Below, one piece after another: positions 30,110 through 38,604 of a stretch of 64,000 bases of DNA. How positions within the stretch are numbered: position 1 is the stretch's first letter; the number at the start of each line of letters is the position of its first letter. The stretch is from positions 10,890 through 74,889 of the forward strand of contig JAMPFS010000008.1 of the NCBI GenBank assembly GCA_023664325.1. The letters run 5' to 3'. The notes beneath the pieces are model-generated. The model saw only the letters and a program-made list of their open reading frames with translations. It was not told where the DNA came from and searched no databases. Origin of the DNA: Clostridium sp. (GTDB lineage Bacteria > Bacillota > Clostridia > Lachnospirales > Lachnospiraceae). The position numbers and the translations under genes are program-made.

Positions 30110-32770
30110 ATGAATCAGGTAGCAGAAGATATACTTATGCACTATGGTATGCCTAGGCGTTCTGGGCGTTATCCGTGGGGTTCCGGAGAGAATCCTTATC
30201 AACATAGCGGAGATTTTTTGAGCCGTATTGAAGAGTTAAAAAAACGGGGTATGTCTGAGAAAGAGATAGCCGATAGTTTTGGGCTGACAACTACCCAGTT
30301 CCGTACCCAAAAGTCGTTAGCAAAAAATGAGCGCAGGGCTTTGGAAGTGGCTACTGCTAAAGGGCTTCGTGAAAAAGGATATTCTTTAAATGAGATTGCT
30401 GAAAAAATGGGATATACAAACGATTCTTCTATCCGTTCCCTGCTGAATGAAAGTTCAGAGTCGAATATGAATCAGGCACAGAAGACGGCGGATTTTTTGA
30501 GAAAGCAGATTGATGAAAAGGGAATGATAGATGTCGGTACTGGTGTTGAGAGGGAGCTTGGGATTTCTAAAGAGAAATTGAATCAGGCTCTTTATATTCT
30601 GGAGATGGAAGGCTATCCGGTCTACGGTGGCGGCGTTCCTCAGGTTACTAATCCTGGAAAGCAGACCAACATCAAAGTTATCTGTCCTCCCGGAACGGAG
30701 CATAAAGATATTTATGATTACGAGAATGTCCATTCGCTGACAGATTATGTATCCCATGACGGCGGCGATACATTTGACACCTTTGTCTATCCTAAAAGCA
30801 TGGATTCAAAACGTCTTCAAATCTGCTATGCGGAAGAAGGCGGAATACATAAGGACGGAGTAATTGAATTGAGGCGTGGAGTTGACGATTTGTCCCTCGG
30901 AGATTCCCACTATGCCCAGGTGCGTATTTTGGTGGACGATACCAAATATTTGAAAGGCATGGCTATCTATTCAGATGATTTGCCTCCTGGTGTGGACGTC
31001 AGGTTTAATACAAACAAGAAGCAGGGTACGCCAGTAGGTGACGTTCTGAAAAATATTAAGGATGACCCCGATAATCCGTTTGGTTCCTTGATTAAAGCCG
31101 GCGGCCAGAGTTATTACATCGACAAAGATGGAAAACGCCAGTTGTCTTTGATAAACAAACGTGCTGAGGAAGGCGATTGGGGTGCATGGTCTGATAAACT
31201 GCCGTCACAGTTCTTATCCAAGCAGAGCCTCCATCTTGTGAAAAAGCAGTTGGGGTTGGCGGCATCCGATAAGTTTGCCGAATTTGATGAGATATGTTCT
31301 TTGACAAATCCGACCGTTAAGAAGACGCTTCTTAAATCATTTGCTGATGATTGCGATGCGGCAGCAGTCCATTTACAGGCAGCGGCTCTTCCAAGACAGA
31401 AGTATCAGGTTATTTTGCCAATTACATCCATGAAAGATACCGAAGTTTATGCTCCTAATTATAAGAATGGGGAACAGGTCGCTTTAATTCGGTATCCACA
31501 TGGCGGGACGTTTGAAATTCCAATTGTAACTGTCAATAATAAACATCCGGAAGCCAGAAAAACACTTGGCAATGCCCTTGATGCAATAGGCATCAATAGT
31601 AAAGTGGCTGAACGGTTATCGGGTGCTGATTTTGACGGAGATACAGTAATGGTAATCCCTACGGGGGGTAAAGTAAAAATCACATCCACATCTCCGTTAA
31701 AGGGGCTTGAAGGGTTTGACCCAAAAACTTCGTATCCTTACAAAGAGGGTATGAAGACAATGAGAAACACCCAGACAGAGATGGGAAAAGTGTCGAATCT
31801 TATAACAGATATGACATTAAAAGGGGCAACACAGGATGAATTGGCTAGGGCTGTCCGTCACAGCATGGTTGTTATTGATGCTGAAAAACACAAGCTTAAC
31901 TATAAGCAGAGTGAGATAGATAACGGTATATCCTCCCTTAAAAAGAAATACCAGGGCCATTATGATGAAGATGGTAAGTACCATGAAGGTGCCGCCACCC
32001 TAATATCCCGTGCCAAATCTGAGACCTCCGTACTGAAAAGAAAAGGAAGTCCTATCATAGACCCGAAAACAGGAGAACAAACGTATAAAGAGGTTTATGA
32101 AGAGTATGTGGATAAAAAGACAGGCAAAACTAAGGTTCGCACACAGGCATCCACCAAAATGGCAGAAACCCGTGATGCAAGAACACTGTCATCGGGGCAT
32201 CCTGTTGAAGAGGCGTATGCAAACTACGCTAACCAGATGAAGTCACTTGCTAATAAAGCAAGAAAAGAAATGGTTTCCACAGGCAAGATTGCCTATTCTG
32301 CATCTGCAAAGGCAACATATCAGGCGGAAGTTGACACATTATCTGCTAAACTAAATGTTGCTCTTCGTAATGCGCCAAAAGAAAGGCAGGCACAGGTAAT
32401 TGCAAATGCCAATGTTGCGGCAAAGAAAAAGGACAATCCCGATATGACAAATGCTGAAATAAAGAAAGCCGGACAGCAGGCACTTACATCAGCAAGAGTT
32501 TCTGTTGGGGCAAAAAGAGAACCAATAAAAATTACAGACAAAGAATGGGAAGCCATTCAGGCTGGTGCCGTCAGTGAAAACAAACTGAAGCAGATAATAA
32601 ATAATGTAAACATTGATGAACTCAGGCAGAGAGCAACACCAAGAGCAACAACTTCTTTGAGTTCTGCTAAAATCAGCAAGATTTCATCAATGAACGCTTC
32701 GGGCTATAGTATTGCTGAAATCGCACAGGCTTTGGGCGTCTCAACAAGCACTGTATCCAAATACCTGTAG
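30110..32770 (+). CDS. Putative single-chain two-barrel RNA polymerase with HTH domains and a tag
   Basis: The 886-residue protein carries GADFDGDTVMVIP near residue 507, matching the invariant Mg-binding DFDGD loop of multisubunit RNA polymerase beta-prime and of single-chain relatives such as SPbeta YonO, which is of similar length. An upstream RYP...P block fits the strand region before that loop. HTH-like repeats lie at about 42-66 (GMSEKEIADSFGLTTTQFR), 85-105 (GYSLNEIAEKMGY) and the extreme C-terminus (YSIAEIAQALGVSTSTVSKY). Residues 11-26 (HYGMPRRSGRYPWGSG) resemble tags on phage virion proteins. A virion-carried or early phage transcriptase is inferred; activity is unproven. Confidence 0.65.
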   Translation: MNQVAEDILMHYGMPRRSGRYPWGSGENPYQHSGDFLSRIEELKKRGMSEKEIADSFGLTTTQFRTQKSLAKNERRALEVATAKGLREKGYSLNEIAEKMGYTNDSSIRSLLNESSESNMNQAQKTADFLRKQIDEKGMIDVGTGVERELGISKEKLNQALYILEMEGYPVYGGGVPQVTNPGKQTNIKVICPPGTEHKDIYDYENVHSLTDYVSHDGGDTFDTFVYPKSMDSKRLQICYAEEGGIHKDGVIELRRGVDDLSLGDSHYAQVRILVDDTKYLKGMAIYSDDLPPGVDVRFNTNKKQGTPVGDVLKNIKDDPDNPFGSLIKAGGQSYYIDKDGKRQLSLINKRAEEGDWGAWSDKLPSQFLSKQSLHLVKKQLGLAASDKFAEFDEICSLTNPTVKKTLLKSFADDCDAAAVHLQAAALPRQKYQVILPITSMKDTEVYAPNYKNGEQVALIRYPHGGTFEIPIVTVNNKHPEARKTLGNALDAIGINSKVAERLSGADFDGDTVMVIPTGGKVKITSTSPLKGLEGFDPKTSYPYKEGMKTMRNTQTEMGKVSNLITDMTLKGATQDELARAVRHSMVVIDAEKHKLNYKQSEIDNGISSLKKKYQGHYDEDGKYHEGAATLISRAKSETSVLKRKGSPIIDPKTGEQTYKEVYEEYVDKKTGKTKVRTQASTKMAETRDARTLSSGHPVEEAYANYANQMKSLANKARKEMVSTGKIAYSASAKATYQAEVDTLSAKLNVALRNAPKERQAQVIANANVAAKKKDNPDMTNAEIKKAGQQALTSARVSVGAKREPIKITDKEWEAIQAGAVSENKLKQIINNVNIDELRQRATPRATTSLSSAKISKISSMNASGYSIAEIAQALGVSTSTVSKYL

Positions 32771-32789
32771 CAGAAAGGAGTGAACACCC

Positions 32790-33041
32790 ATGCAGAGGGA
32801 ATGCAGGCTTACAACATTTGACAATCCTTATGATCCATTTGAACAGTTCACTTCTTGGTTTCTGTTTGATGTGGAAAAAGGATACAATACTTGTTCATAC
32901 TTAGGTCGAATTGCAAAGACTTCGGAACAATTCTCGGAAGAAGAGAACAATGTGGAGACAGAACGTGCGATTGATGAAATTATTAAGTATGATTTCAGGA
33001 ACATCTACAGGAAGGTGACAAGACAGATTGCTACCGCATAA
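32790..33041 (+). CDS. Small conserved phage protein after the polymerase-like gene
   Basis: The 83-residue product (LTTFDNPYDPFEQFTSWFLF, then KGYNTCSYLGRIAKTSEQFS) is a small soluble protein with a pattern seen repeatedly in Firmicutes phages just before packaging genes. GAAAGGAGTGAA precedes the ATG. Function unknown. Confidence 0.6.
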   Translation: MQRECRLTTFDNPYDPFEQFTSWFLFDVEKGYNTCSYLGRIAKTSEQFSEEENNVETERAIDEIIKYDFRNIYRKVTRQIATA

Positions 33042-33193
33042 TAACAGAATGCCGATGTAGTGTCACAACCTATGGGGTATGGATGGACTTCATTGGATTC
33101 AAACAACTTGTTTCCTTTCTTGCTTCATATGAAATGAATTTGTTTTTGTTTTCATTTCGTTTGAGGTAAAAATGACAGAAAATCAAAAATTTA

Positions 33194-33530
33194 TTGACAA
33201 AAAAACTTTTATTCAAGACTAAAGACTGTTTGTTGATGCATAGTGGGGGTGTCTGCAAAAAATGCACCCCCTCCTGTATCGCGGCGGTCTTTAAAATTTC
33301 TCCGGGGGATATTTTTGGAGAAAGGTCTTTACATAGGATGGCATTTAAAGAAGCTTCCAGGGTTGGTATAAATGAGTTTTACTCTTTCTTTTTTCTCCTT
33401 TCAGGTAAAAAAGTTTTCACCGGCTCTGGAGGTTTCTCTAAATGTCATCCAAAACAGGTACAAAAAGAGGATATTTCTTCTTGTAAGTATTCTGATAGCA
33501 GCACAAAAATTATGCAAGGAGGCAGTTAAG
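33194..33530 (+). promoter_or_regulatory. Late-operon promoter region and structured leader
   Basis: About 490 bp lack a credible gene. TTGACA stands at 33194-33199 but a good -10 is not seen at 17 bp. The following leader can fold into three stems: AAAGACTG (33221) with CGGTCTTT (33285), enclosing GGGGGTG (33245) with CACCCCC (33265), and then TTTCTCC (33297) with GGAGAAA (33317). None is followed by a T tract. It may be an antitermination or regulatory leader for the packaging and structural genes. Confidence 0.5.
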
Positions 33531-33869
33531 ATGAGAAAAACACAGACAAAAAATTCTTCAGGCGCCTCTAAGAAGATGAGACCGGCTCTCAATCCAGAAG
33601 CAAGGGAGAATCAGTTGGTGTCTTTGGCTGTAGACCTTGCAGAACAGCAACTGCGTGATGGAACAGCTTCTTCACAGGTCATAACTCATTACCTAAAACT
33701 TGGTTCCCAGAGGGAAAAACTCGAACGGGAGAAAATTGCATTGGAAAATGAACTGACAAGGGCAAAGACGGAAGCAGTTGGCTCATCGAAGCACATTGAA
33801 GAATTGATGGAACAGGCTATTGACTCTATGAGAAGATATAGCGGAAATGGAGATCCAGATGATTATTAG
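33531..33869 (+). CDS. Small packaging-region protein, possible TerS
   Basis: ATG 33531 follows AAGGAGGCAGTTAAG. The 112-residue product has a basic N-terminus and a long helical region (ARENQLVSLAVDLAEQQLRD; REKLEREKIALENELTRAKT) suited to coiled-coil oligomerisation. Its position before HNH and terminase genes suggests a small terminase or packaging adaptor; no HTH is clear. Confidence 0.5.
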   Translation: MRKTQTKNSSGASKKMRPALNPEARENQLVSLAVDLAEQQLRDGTASSQVITHYLKLGSQREKLEREKIALENELTRAKTEAVGSSKHIEELMEQAIDSMRRYSGNGDPDDY

Positions 33870-34281
33870 AACCTATTCTGAATTGATAAGACTTCCGACT
33901 TTTGAAGAACGTTATAACTATTTGAAGTTAGACGGTGAAATCGGAATGGAGACATTTGGATTTGAGAGATACCTGAATCAACGGTTTTATCGTTCTAAAG
34001 AATGGAAAGCTTTGAGAGATGAAATTATCGTCCGCGACCATGGATACGATTTGGGGGTAGTTGGATATGAGATATATGACAAAATTTATATTCATCATAT
34101 GAACCCAATAACGGCGGATGATATCCGGAATAATACAGACTATCTTATGAATCCGGAATTTTTAATTTCTACAACACATGATACACACAACGCAATCCAT
34201 TATGGCAATAGTGATTTGTTGAACACTCATGTGTTGGTGGAGCGAACAAAAAATGACACCTGCCCTTGGAGGCAGAACTGA
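33859..34281 (+). CDS. HNH endonuclease of the packaging region
   Basis: ATG 33859 is preferred; the ATG at 33847 lies before the GGAG. The 140-residue enzyme contains YIHHMNPITADDI and THDTHNAIHYG, giving the HNH His/Asn/His set, and RFYRSKEWKALRDEIIVRDH. HNH proteins next to terminase assist cleavage of the packaged DNA in many phages. It overlaps the previous gene by 11 bp. Confidence 0.8.
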   Translation: MIIRTYSELIRLPTFEERYNYLKLDGEIGMETFGFERYLNQRFYRSKEWKALRDEIIVRDHGYDLGVVGYEIYDKIYIHHMNPITADDIRNNTDYLMNPEFLISTTHDTHNAIHYGNSDLLNTHVLVERTKNDTCPWRQN

Positions 34282-34298
34282 ACAGGAGGTAAAGAAAA

Positions 34299-34631
34299 AT
34301 GGGTAATGAAACAAACAACGTAAATGGAGTAAATCAGGAAAACAGTCAGCAGGCTGCCGTAATGGAGGATAATGCAAAATATTATCCTAAACAGCCCGCT
34401 TCTGCACAGGAGAACAACACCAATATTCTTTATGGTATAGTTACAAACTGCAAGCAGCTTAATGTCCGCCGCGAAGCACAGAAGAGAGCGGATAATGTTC
34501 TCTGTATTATTTCAGCGGGAGATGTATTGGAGATTGACAAAGACCGTTCTACAAATGCATGGTTTTATGTTACAACCGCAGACGGCGTAGACGGCTACTG
34601 CATGAAAGAGTTTGTTGCTGTAGAGCAGTAA
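34299..34631 (+). CDS. Bacterial SH3-domain protein
   Basis: The 110-residue product has a low-complexity N-terminus (rich in N, Q, A) and an SH3_3-type domain: YGIVTNCKQLNVRREAQKRA with VLCIISAGDVLEI and WFYVTTADGVDGYCMKEFV. Such domains bind cell-wall or protein ligands. In this place it may be a head decoration or connector accessory protein. CAGGAGGTAAAG precedes the ATG. Confidence 0.65.
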   Translation: MGNETNNVNGVNQENSQQAAVMEDNAKYYPKQPASAQENNTNILYGIVTNCKQLNVRREAQKRADNVLCIISAGDVLEIDKDRSTNAWFYVTTADGVDGYCMKEFVAVEQ

Positions 34632-34643
34632 CGAGGAGGAACT

Positions 34644-35000
34644 ATGGAAAGTATACTGACATCAATTAAAAAGCTGCTTGGGGTTACCGAAGAGTACGAA
34701 CACTTTGATGCTGATATCATCATGCATATCAATTCTGTCTTTTCTGTCCTGACCCAACTTGGTGTCGGTCCGGAAAATGGGTTTTCTATCACAGATAAAG
34801 ATGCCACATGGGATGATTTTATCAAGGACGATTCCCGGCTTGAAATGGTTAAGTCCTATATGCATCAGAAAGTAAAGTTGCTTTTTGACCCGCCGTTAAG
34901 TAGCGCTGTCATAGAATCCACCAACCGCATACTTAACGAACTGGAGTGGAGAATCAATGTGGCAGCAGAATCTGGGAAGGAGGAAATTCAAAATGGATAA
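34644..35000 (+). CDS. Head-tail connector (gp6-like)
   Basis: The 118-residue mostly helical product (LLGVTEEYEHFDADIIMHIN; YMHQKVKLLFDPPLSSAVIE) fits the phage head-tail connector family of HK97 gp6 type, which forms the ring below the portal. It overlaps the next gene. Its place before terminase rather than after the capsid gene is slightly unusual. Confidence 0.65.
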   Translation: MESILTSIKKLLGVTEEYEHFDADIIMHINSVFSVLTQLGVGPENGFSITDKDATWDDFIKDDSRLEMVKSYMHQKVKLLFDPPLSSAVIESTNRILNELEWRINVAAESGKEEIQNG

Positions 35001-35565
35001 CACATTACAACATCATGGTGTTCTTGGACAAAAATGGGGTGTTAGGCGTTTTCAGAATCGTGATGGGACTTTGACTTCTGCGGGGAAAAAACATATCCAG
35101 TCATCAGATAACGGTAAAGAAGCGGAAAAAAAGTCGCCAGGAAGCAAAATTGCCAATGTGGTTAAGGAAAACCGGCAAACAATAACAAAAGTTGGAATAG
35201 CTACCGCCAGTGTAGCGGCAGCCGCAATATATGTCCATAAAAATCCGGAAGCTATTGGTAGAGTCATATCAAAATTTCGTGGTGTTAAAATGAAGGACAT
35301 TAGCCAAAAGGCGGTTGACAAAGGAAAAGAGTATGTAAAAAATGCCGTAAAAGGAACTAAAGACGGAATTGACGAGGCTATTAAAGAAGCTCCTAAGAAA
35401 GCGGCTAAGGCCGTAGTTACTGGCATTGTTATGAATCAAACAAAGAAAGCACTCGATTCAGCAATAGGCAAAGAAGAAAGTGCAAAAATATTCCAAGCTA
35501 ACGATAACAAGAAAATCGGAAAGTTTTGGAAAACTTCTCCGGAAGATAAAGAAGATGATAGTTAA
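34993..35565 (+). CDS. Tagged basic protein, possible internal virion protein
   Basis: ATG 34993 follows GAAGGAGGAAATTC. Residues 7-19 are HHGVLGQKWGVRR, the tag also in the protein at 22369. The rest of the 190 residues is basic with one hydrophobic segment (TKVGIATASVAAAAIYVH) and Ala/Lys-rich helices. A protein carried in or on the virion and perhaps ejected with DNA is inferred from the tag and location. No enzyme domain is seen. Confidence 0.55.
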   Translation: MDNTLQHHGVLGQKWGVRRFQNRDGTLTSAGKKHIQSSDNGKEAEKKSPGSKIANVVKENRQTITKVGIATASVAAAAIYVHKNPEAIGRVISKFRGVKMKDISQKAVDKGKEYVKNAVKGTKDGIDEAIKEAPKKAAKAVVTGIVMNQTKKALDSAIGKEESAKIFQANDNKKIGKFWKTSPEDKEDDS

Positions 35566-35579
35566 GGAGTGAATTATTT

Positions 35580-37325
35580 ATGGCATTATCTAATACGGCC
35601 ACACCTAAGTACTACGGCCAGTTTAGAGATGCCGTAATAAGAGGTGAAATCCCCGTATGCAAAGAAATCTCTATGGAGATGAACCGCATTGATGACTTGA
35701 TTGCTAATCCCGGAGTGTGGTATGACAACCAAGCTGTCGAAGGTTTTATACAGTATTGCGAGGGGGAACTGACGCTTACGGATGGAGGAAACCTCAATCT
35801 TCTGGATGTTTTCAAGGTGTGGGCTGAACAGGTTTTTGGCTGGTATTACTTTGTTGAGCGGAGCGTATATGAACCGTCTCCTGATGGACATGGCGGACAT
35901 TACGTCAATAAAACAGTTAAAAAGCGTCTGATTAACAAACAATACTTAATAGTTGGACGTGGAGCTGCTAAATCTGTATATGATTCGTGTATTCAAAGTT
36001 TTTTCCAGAATGTTGATACATCAACAACACATCAAATTACAACAGCACCTACGATGAAACAGGCAGAGGAAGTCATGTCCCCCATAAGGACCGCAATAAC
36101 TCGTTCGAGAGGTCCTTTGTTTAAGTTTTTAACGGAGGGTTCTCTGCAAAACACAACGGGTTCCAAAGCAAACCGTACAAAATTAGCTTCTACCAAAAAA
36201 GGAATTGAAAACTTCCTTACTGGTTCTTTATTGGAAATTCGTCCAATGTCAATCGCAAAACTCCAAGGACTCAGAGTAAAGATTGCCACCGTTGATGAGT
36301 GGCTGTCAGGAGACATTCGCGAGGATGTTATAGGAGCGATTGAACAGGGAGCGTCAAAAGTTGATGATTACCTGATAATCGCAACAAGTTCAGAAGGTAC
36401 TGTCCGTAATGGAAGCGGCGATACAATCAAAATGGAGTTGATGGACATTCTAAAGGGCGACTACATCAATCCACATGTTTCTATATGGTGGTACAAACTT
36501 GATTCTGTTGATGAAGTTTCAAGACCGGAAATGTGGCTTAAGGCAAATCCAAACATTGGAAAAACAGTTACATATGAGACATACCAGTTGGATGTCGAGC
36601 GTGCAGAAAAAGCCCCAGCAGCTAGAAACGATATTCTGGCAAAGCGTTTTGGGCTTCCTATGGAGGGCTATACTTATTACTTTACTTATGAAGAGACACT
36701 TCCTCATCGGAAAAGGGATTATTGGCAGATGCCATGTTCTTTGGGCGCAGATTTGTCAAGAGGTGATGATTTCTGCGACTTCACGTTTTTGTTTCCATTG
36801 GCAAATGAAGCATTTGGTATCAAAACCCGTGCGTATATTTCGGAACTGACCTTGATGAAACTCCCAGCCGCTATGAGAATCAAGTACGACCAATTCATAG
36901 CCGAGGGGAGTTTAATCGTTATGGATGGCACTGTGCTTGACATGATGTTGGTCTATGAAGATTTGGATAACCATATCAACGATGTCGGTTATGACGTGAG
37001 ATGCTTTGGATATGACCCATATAACGCAAAGGAGTTTGTTGACAGATGGGCTGCTGAAAACGGACCCTTCGGAATTGAAAAAGTTATACAAGGTGCAAAA
37101 ACAGAATCTGTTCCTTTAGGTGAGTTAAAAAAACTTTCAGAGGAACGGATGCTTTTGTTTGATGAAGAGCTTATGTCTTTTTGTATGGGTAATTGTATCA
37201 CACTGGAAGATACAAACGGCAACCGCAAGCTGTTAAAAAAGCGGCATGAACAAAAAATTGATGCAGTAGCGGCTATGATGGATGCCTATGTAGCTTTCAA
37301 ACTGAATCGGGATGCATTTGAATAG
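35580..37325 (+). CDS. terL: Terminase large subunit
   Basis: The 581-residue motor has an N-terminal ATPase with Walker A VGRGAAKSV (near 124-131) and the acidic motif in KIATVDEWLSGDI, then a C-terminal nuclease domain with GADLSRGDDFCDFTFLFP and conserved acidic residues (GYDPYNAKEFVD). It translocates and cuts phage DNA during packaging. The length is normal for Terminase_1-type proteins. Confidence 0.92.
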   Translation: MALSNTATPKYYGQFRDAVIRGEIPVCKEISMEMNRIDDLIANPGVWYDNQAVEGFIQYCEGELTLTDGGNLNLLDVFKVWAEQVFGWYYFVERSVYEPSPDGHGGHYVNKTVKKRLINKQYLIVGRGAAKSVYDSCIQSFFQNVDTSTTHQITTAPTMKQAEEVMSPIRTAITRSRGPLFKFLTEGSLQNTTGSKANRTKLASTKKGIENFLTGSLLEIRPMSIAKLQGLRVKIATVDEWLSGDIREDVIGAIEQGASKVDDYLIIATSSEGTVRNGSGDTIKMELMDILKGDYINPHVSIWWYKLDSVDEVSRPEMWLKANPNIGKTVTYETYQLDVERAEKAPAARNDILAKRFGLPMEGYTYYFTYEETLPHRKRDYWQMPCSLGADLSRGDDFCDFTFLFPLANEAFGIKTRAYISELTLMKLPAAMRIKYDQFIAEGSLIVMDGTVLDMMLVYEDLDNHINDVGYDVRCFGYDPYNAKEFVDRWAAENGPFGIEKVIQGAKTESVPLGELKKLSEERMLLFDEELMSFCMGNCITLEDTNGNRKLLKKRHEQKIDAVAAMMDAYVAFKLNRDAFE

Positions 37326-37335
37326 GAGGAATAAA

Positions 37336-38604
37336 ATGTCACTAAGTATAGGTTCAAGGCTCCAACATGCTTGGAATGCCTTTCGCAATAAAGACCCATC
37401 AGTACATTACAACGATATTGGTCCGGGATATGGATATCGTCCAGACCATGTAAGGTTTTCGCGTGGTAATGAGCGTTCGATTATCACTTCCGTGTACAAT
37501 CGTATTGCCCTTGACGCATCAGCTATCAACATATATCACGCAAGGCTGGACGATAATAACCGATTTACGGAGATTATCGAATCTGGTCTCAATACCTGTC
37601 TTACATTGGAGGCTAATATTGACCAGACGGCAAGAGCGTTTTTTCAGGATGCGGTGATGTCAATGCTCGATGAGGGATGTGTCGCCTTGGTTCCAGTTGA
37701 TACAACGCTTGACCCCAAACTTACCGGTTCTTATGATATCCAGTCCATGCGTACAGCGCAGATTTTGGAATGGTATCCGGAATATGTGGGGTTAAGGTTG
37801 TATAACGAGAAAATCGGAAGGAAAGAGGATATCACACTTCCGAAAAGCATGGTTGCAATTATTGAGAATCCGCATTATTCAGTAATGAATGAACCGAACT
37901 CAACCATGCAGCGTCTGATAAGGAAATTGAATTTGTCGGATGTTATTGACGAACAGAGTGGATCTGGAAAACTGGATTTAATCGTTCAGTTACCGTATGT
38001 TATAAAAACAGATGCACGACGCCGACAGGCTGAAGAGCGAAGAAGAGCGATTGAAGATCAGCTATCCGGATCGAAGTATGGTATTGCATACACCGACGGT
38101 ACGGAGCATATCACACAGTTGAATCGTTCGGTTGACAATAATTTACCGTCGCAGATTGAATACCTGACGAGTATGCTATACAGCCAGTTGGGAATCACGC
38201 AGGGTATTTTAGATGGAACCGCCGATGACAAAACAATGCTGAATTATTACAATCGTACAATCGAACCGATTATTTCAGCCATAGTCGATGAAATGAAACG
38301 TAAATTTCTTACAAAAACAGCAAGGTCACAGAAACAGTCAATTCTTTTCTTTAGAGATCCATTCAAACTTGTCCCGGTCGCTGACATTTCTGAAATTGCG
38401 GATAAATTCACCCGTAATGAAATCATGACATCTAACGAAATCAGGCAGATTGTCGGAATGAAGCCGTCTGACGATCCAAAGGCTGATGAACTTAGGAACA
38501 GCAATATCAGTGAACCGGCAGGAGAGTCTAAAGAAGCGGATGCGTCTGCGGAAGTGGCTAATTTTATTGAGAAAAATAAGGAGGAAATTCAAAATGAAGT
38601 ATGA
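37336..38604 (+). CDS. Portal protein
   Basis: ATG 37336 has TAGGAGGAATAAA. The 422-residue product fits HK97-type portals: SIITSVYNRIALDASAINIY at the N-terminal side, central wing and stem parts, and QLGITQGILDGTADDKTMLN near the tunnel-loop region. It forms the dodecameric ring for DNA entry. The 3' end overlaps the protease-capsid gene by 11 bp. Confidence 0.9.
   Translation: MSLSIGSRLQHAWNAFRNKDPSVHYNDIGPGYGYRPDHVRFSRGNERSIITSVYNRIALDASAINIYHARLDDNNRFTEIIESGLNTCLTLEANIDQTARAFFQDAVMSMLDEGCVALVPVDTTLDPKLTGSYDIQSMRTAQILEWYPEYVGLRLYNEKIGRKEDITLPKSMVAIIENPHYSVMNEPNSTMQRLIRKLNLSDVIDEQSGSGKLDLIVQLPYVIKTDARRRQAEERRRAIEDQLSGSKYGIAYTDGTEHITQLNRSVDNNLPSQIEYLTSMLYSQLGITQGILDGTADDKTMLNYYNRTIEPIISAIVDEMKRKFLTKTARSQKQSILFFRDPFKLVPVADISEIADKFTRNEIMTSNEIRQIVGMKPSDDPKADELRNSNISEPAGESKEADASAEVANFIEKNKEEIQNEV

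Noticed and set aside
33194..33529. 111-residue plus-strand frame in the late leader
   Set aside because: TTG start inside the TTGACA box, no ribosome site, composition unlike phage proteins; the region is better explained as a structured leader.
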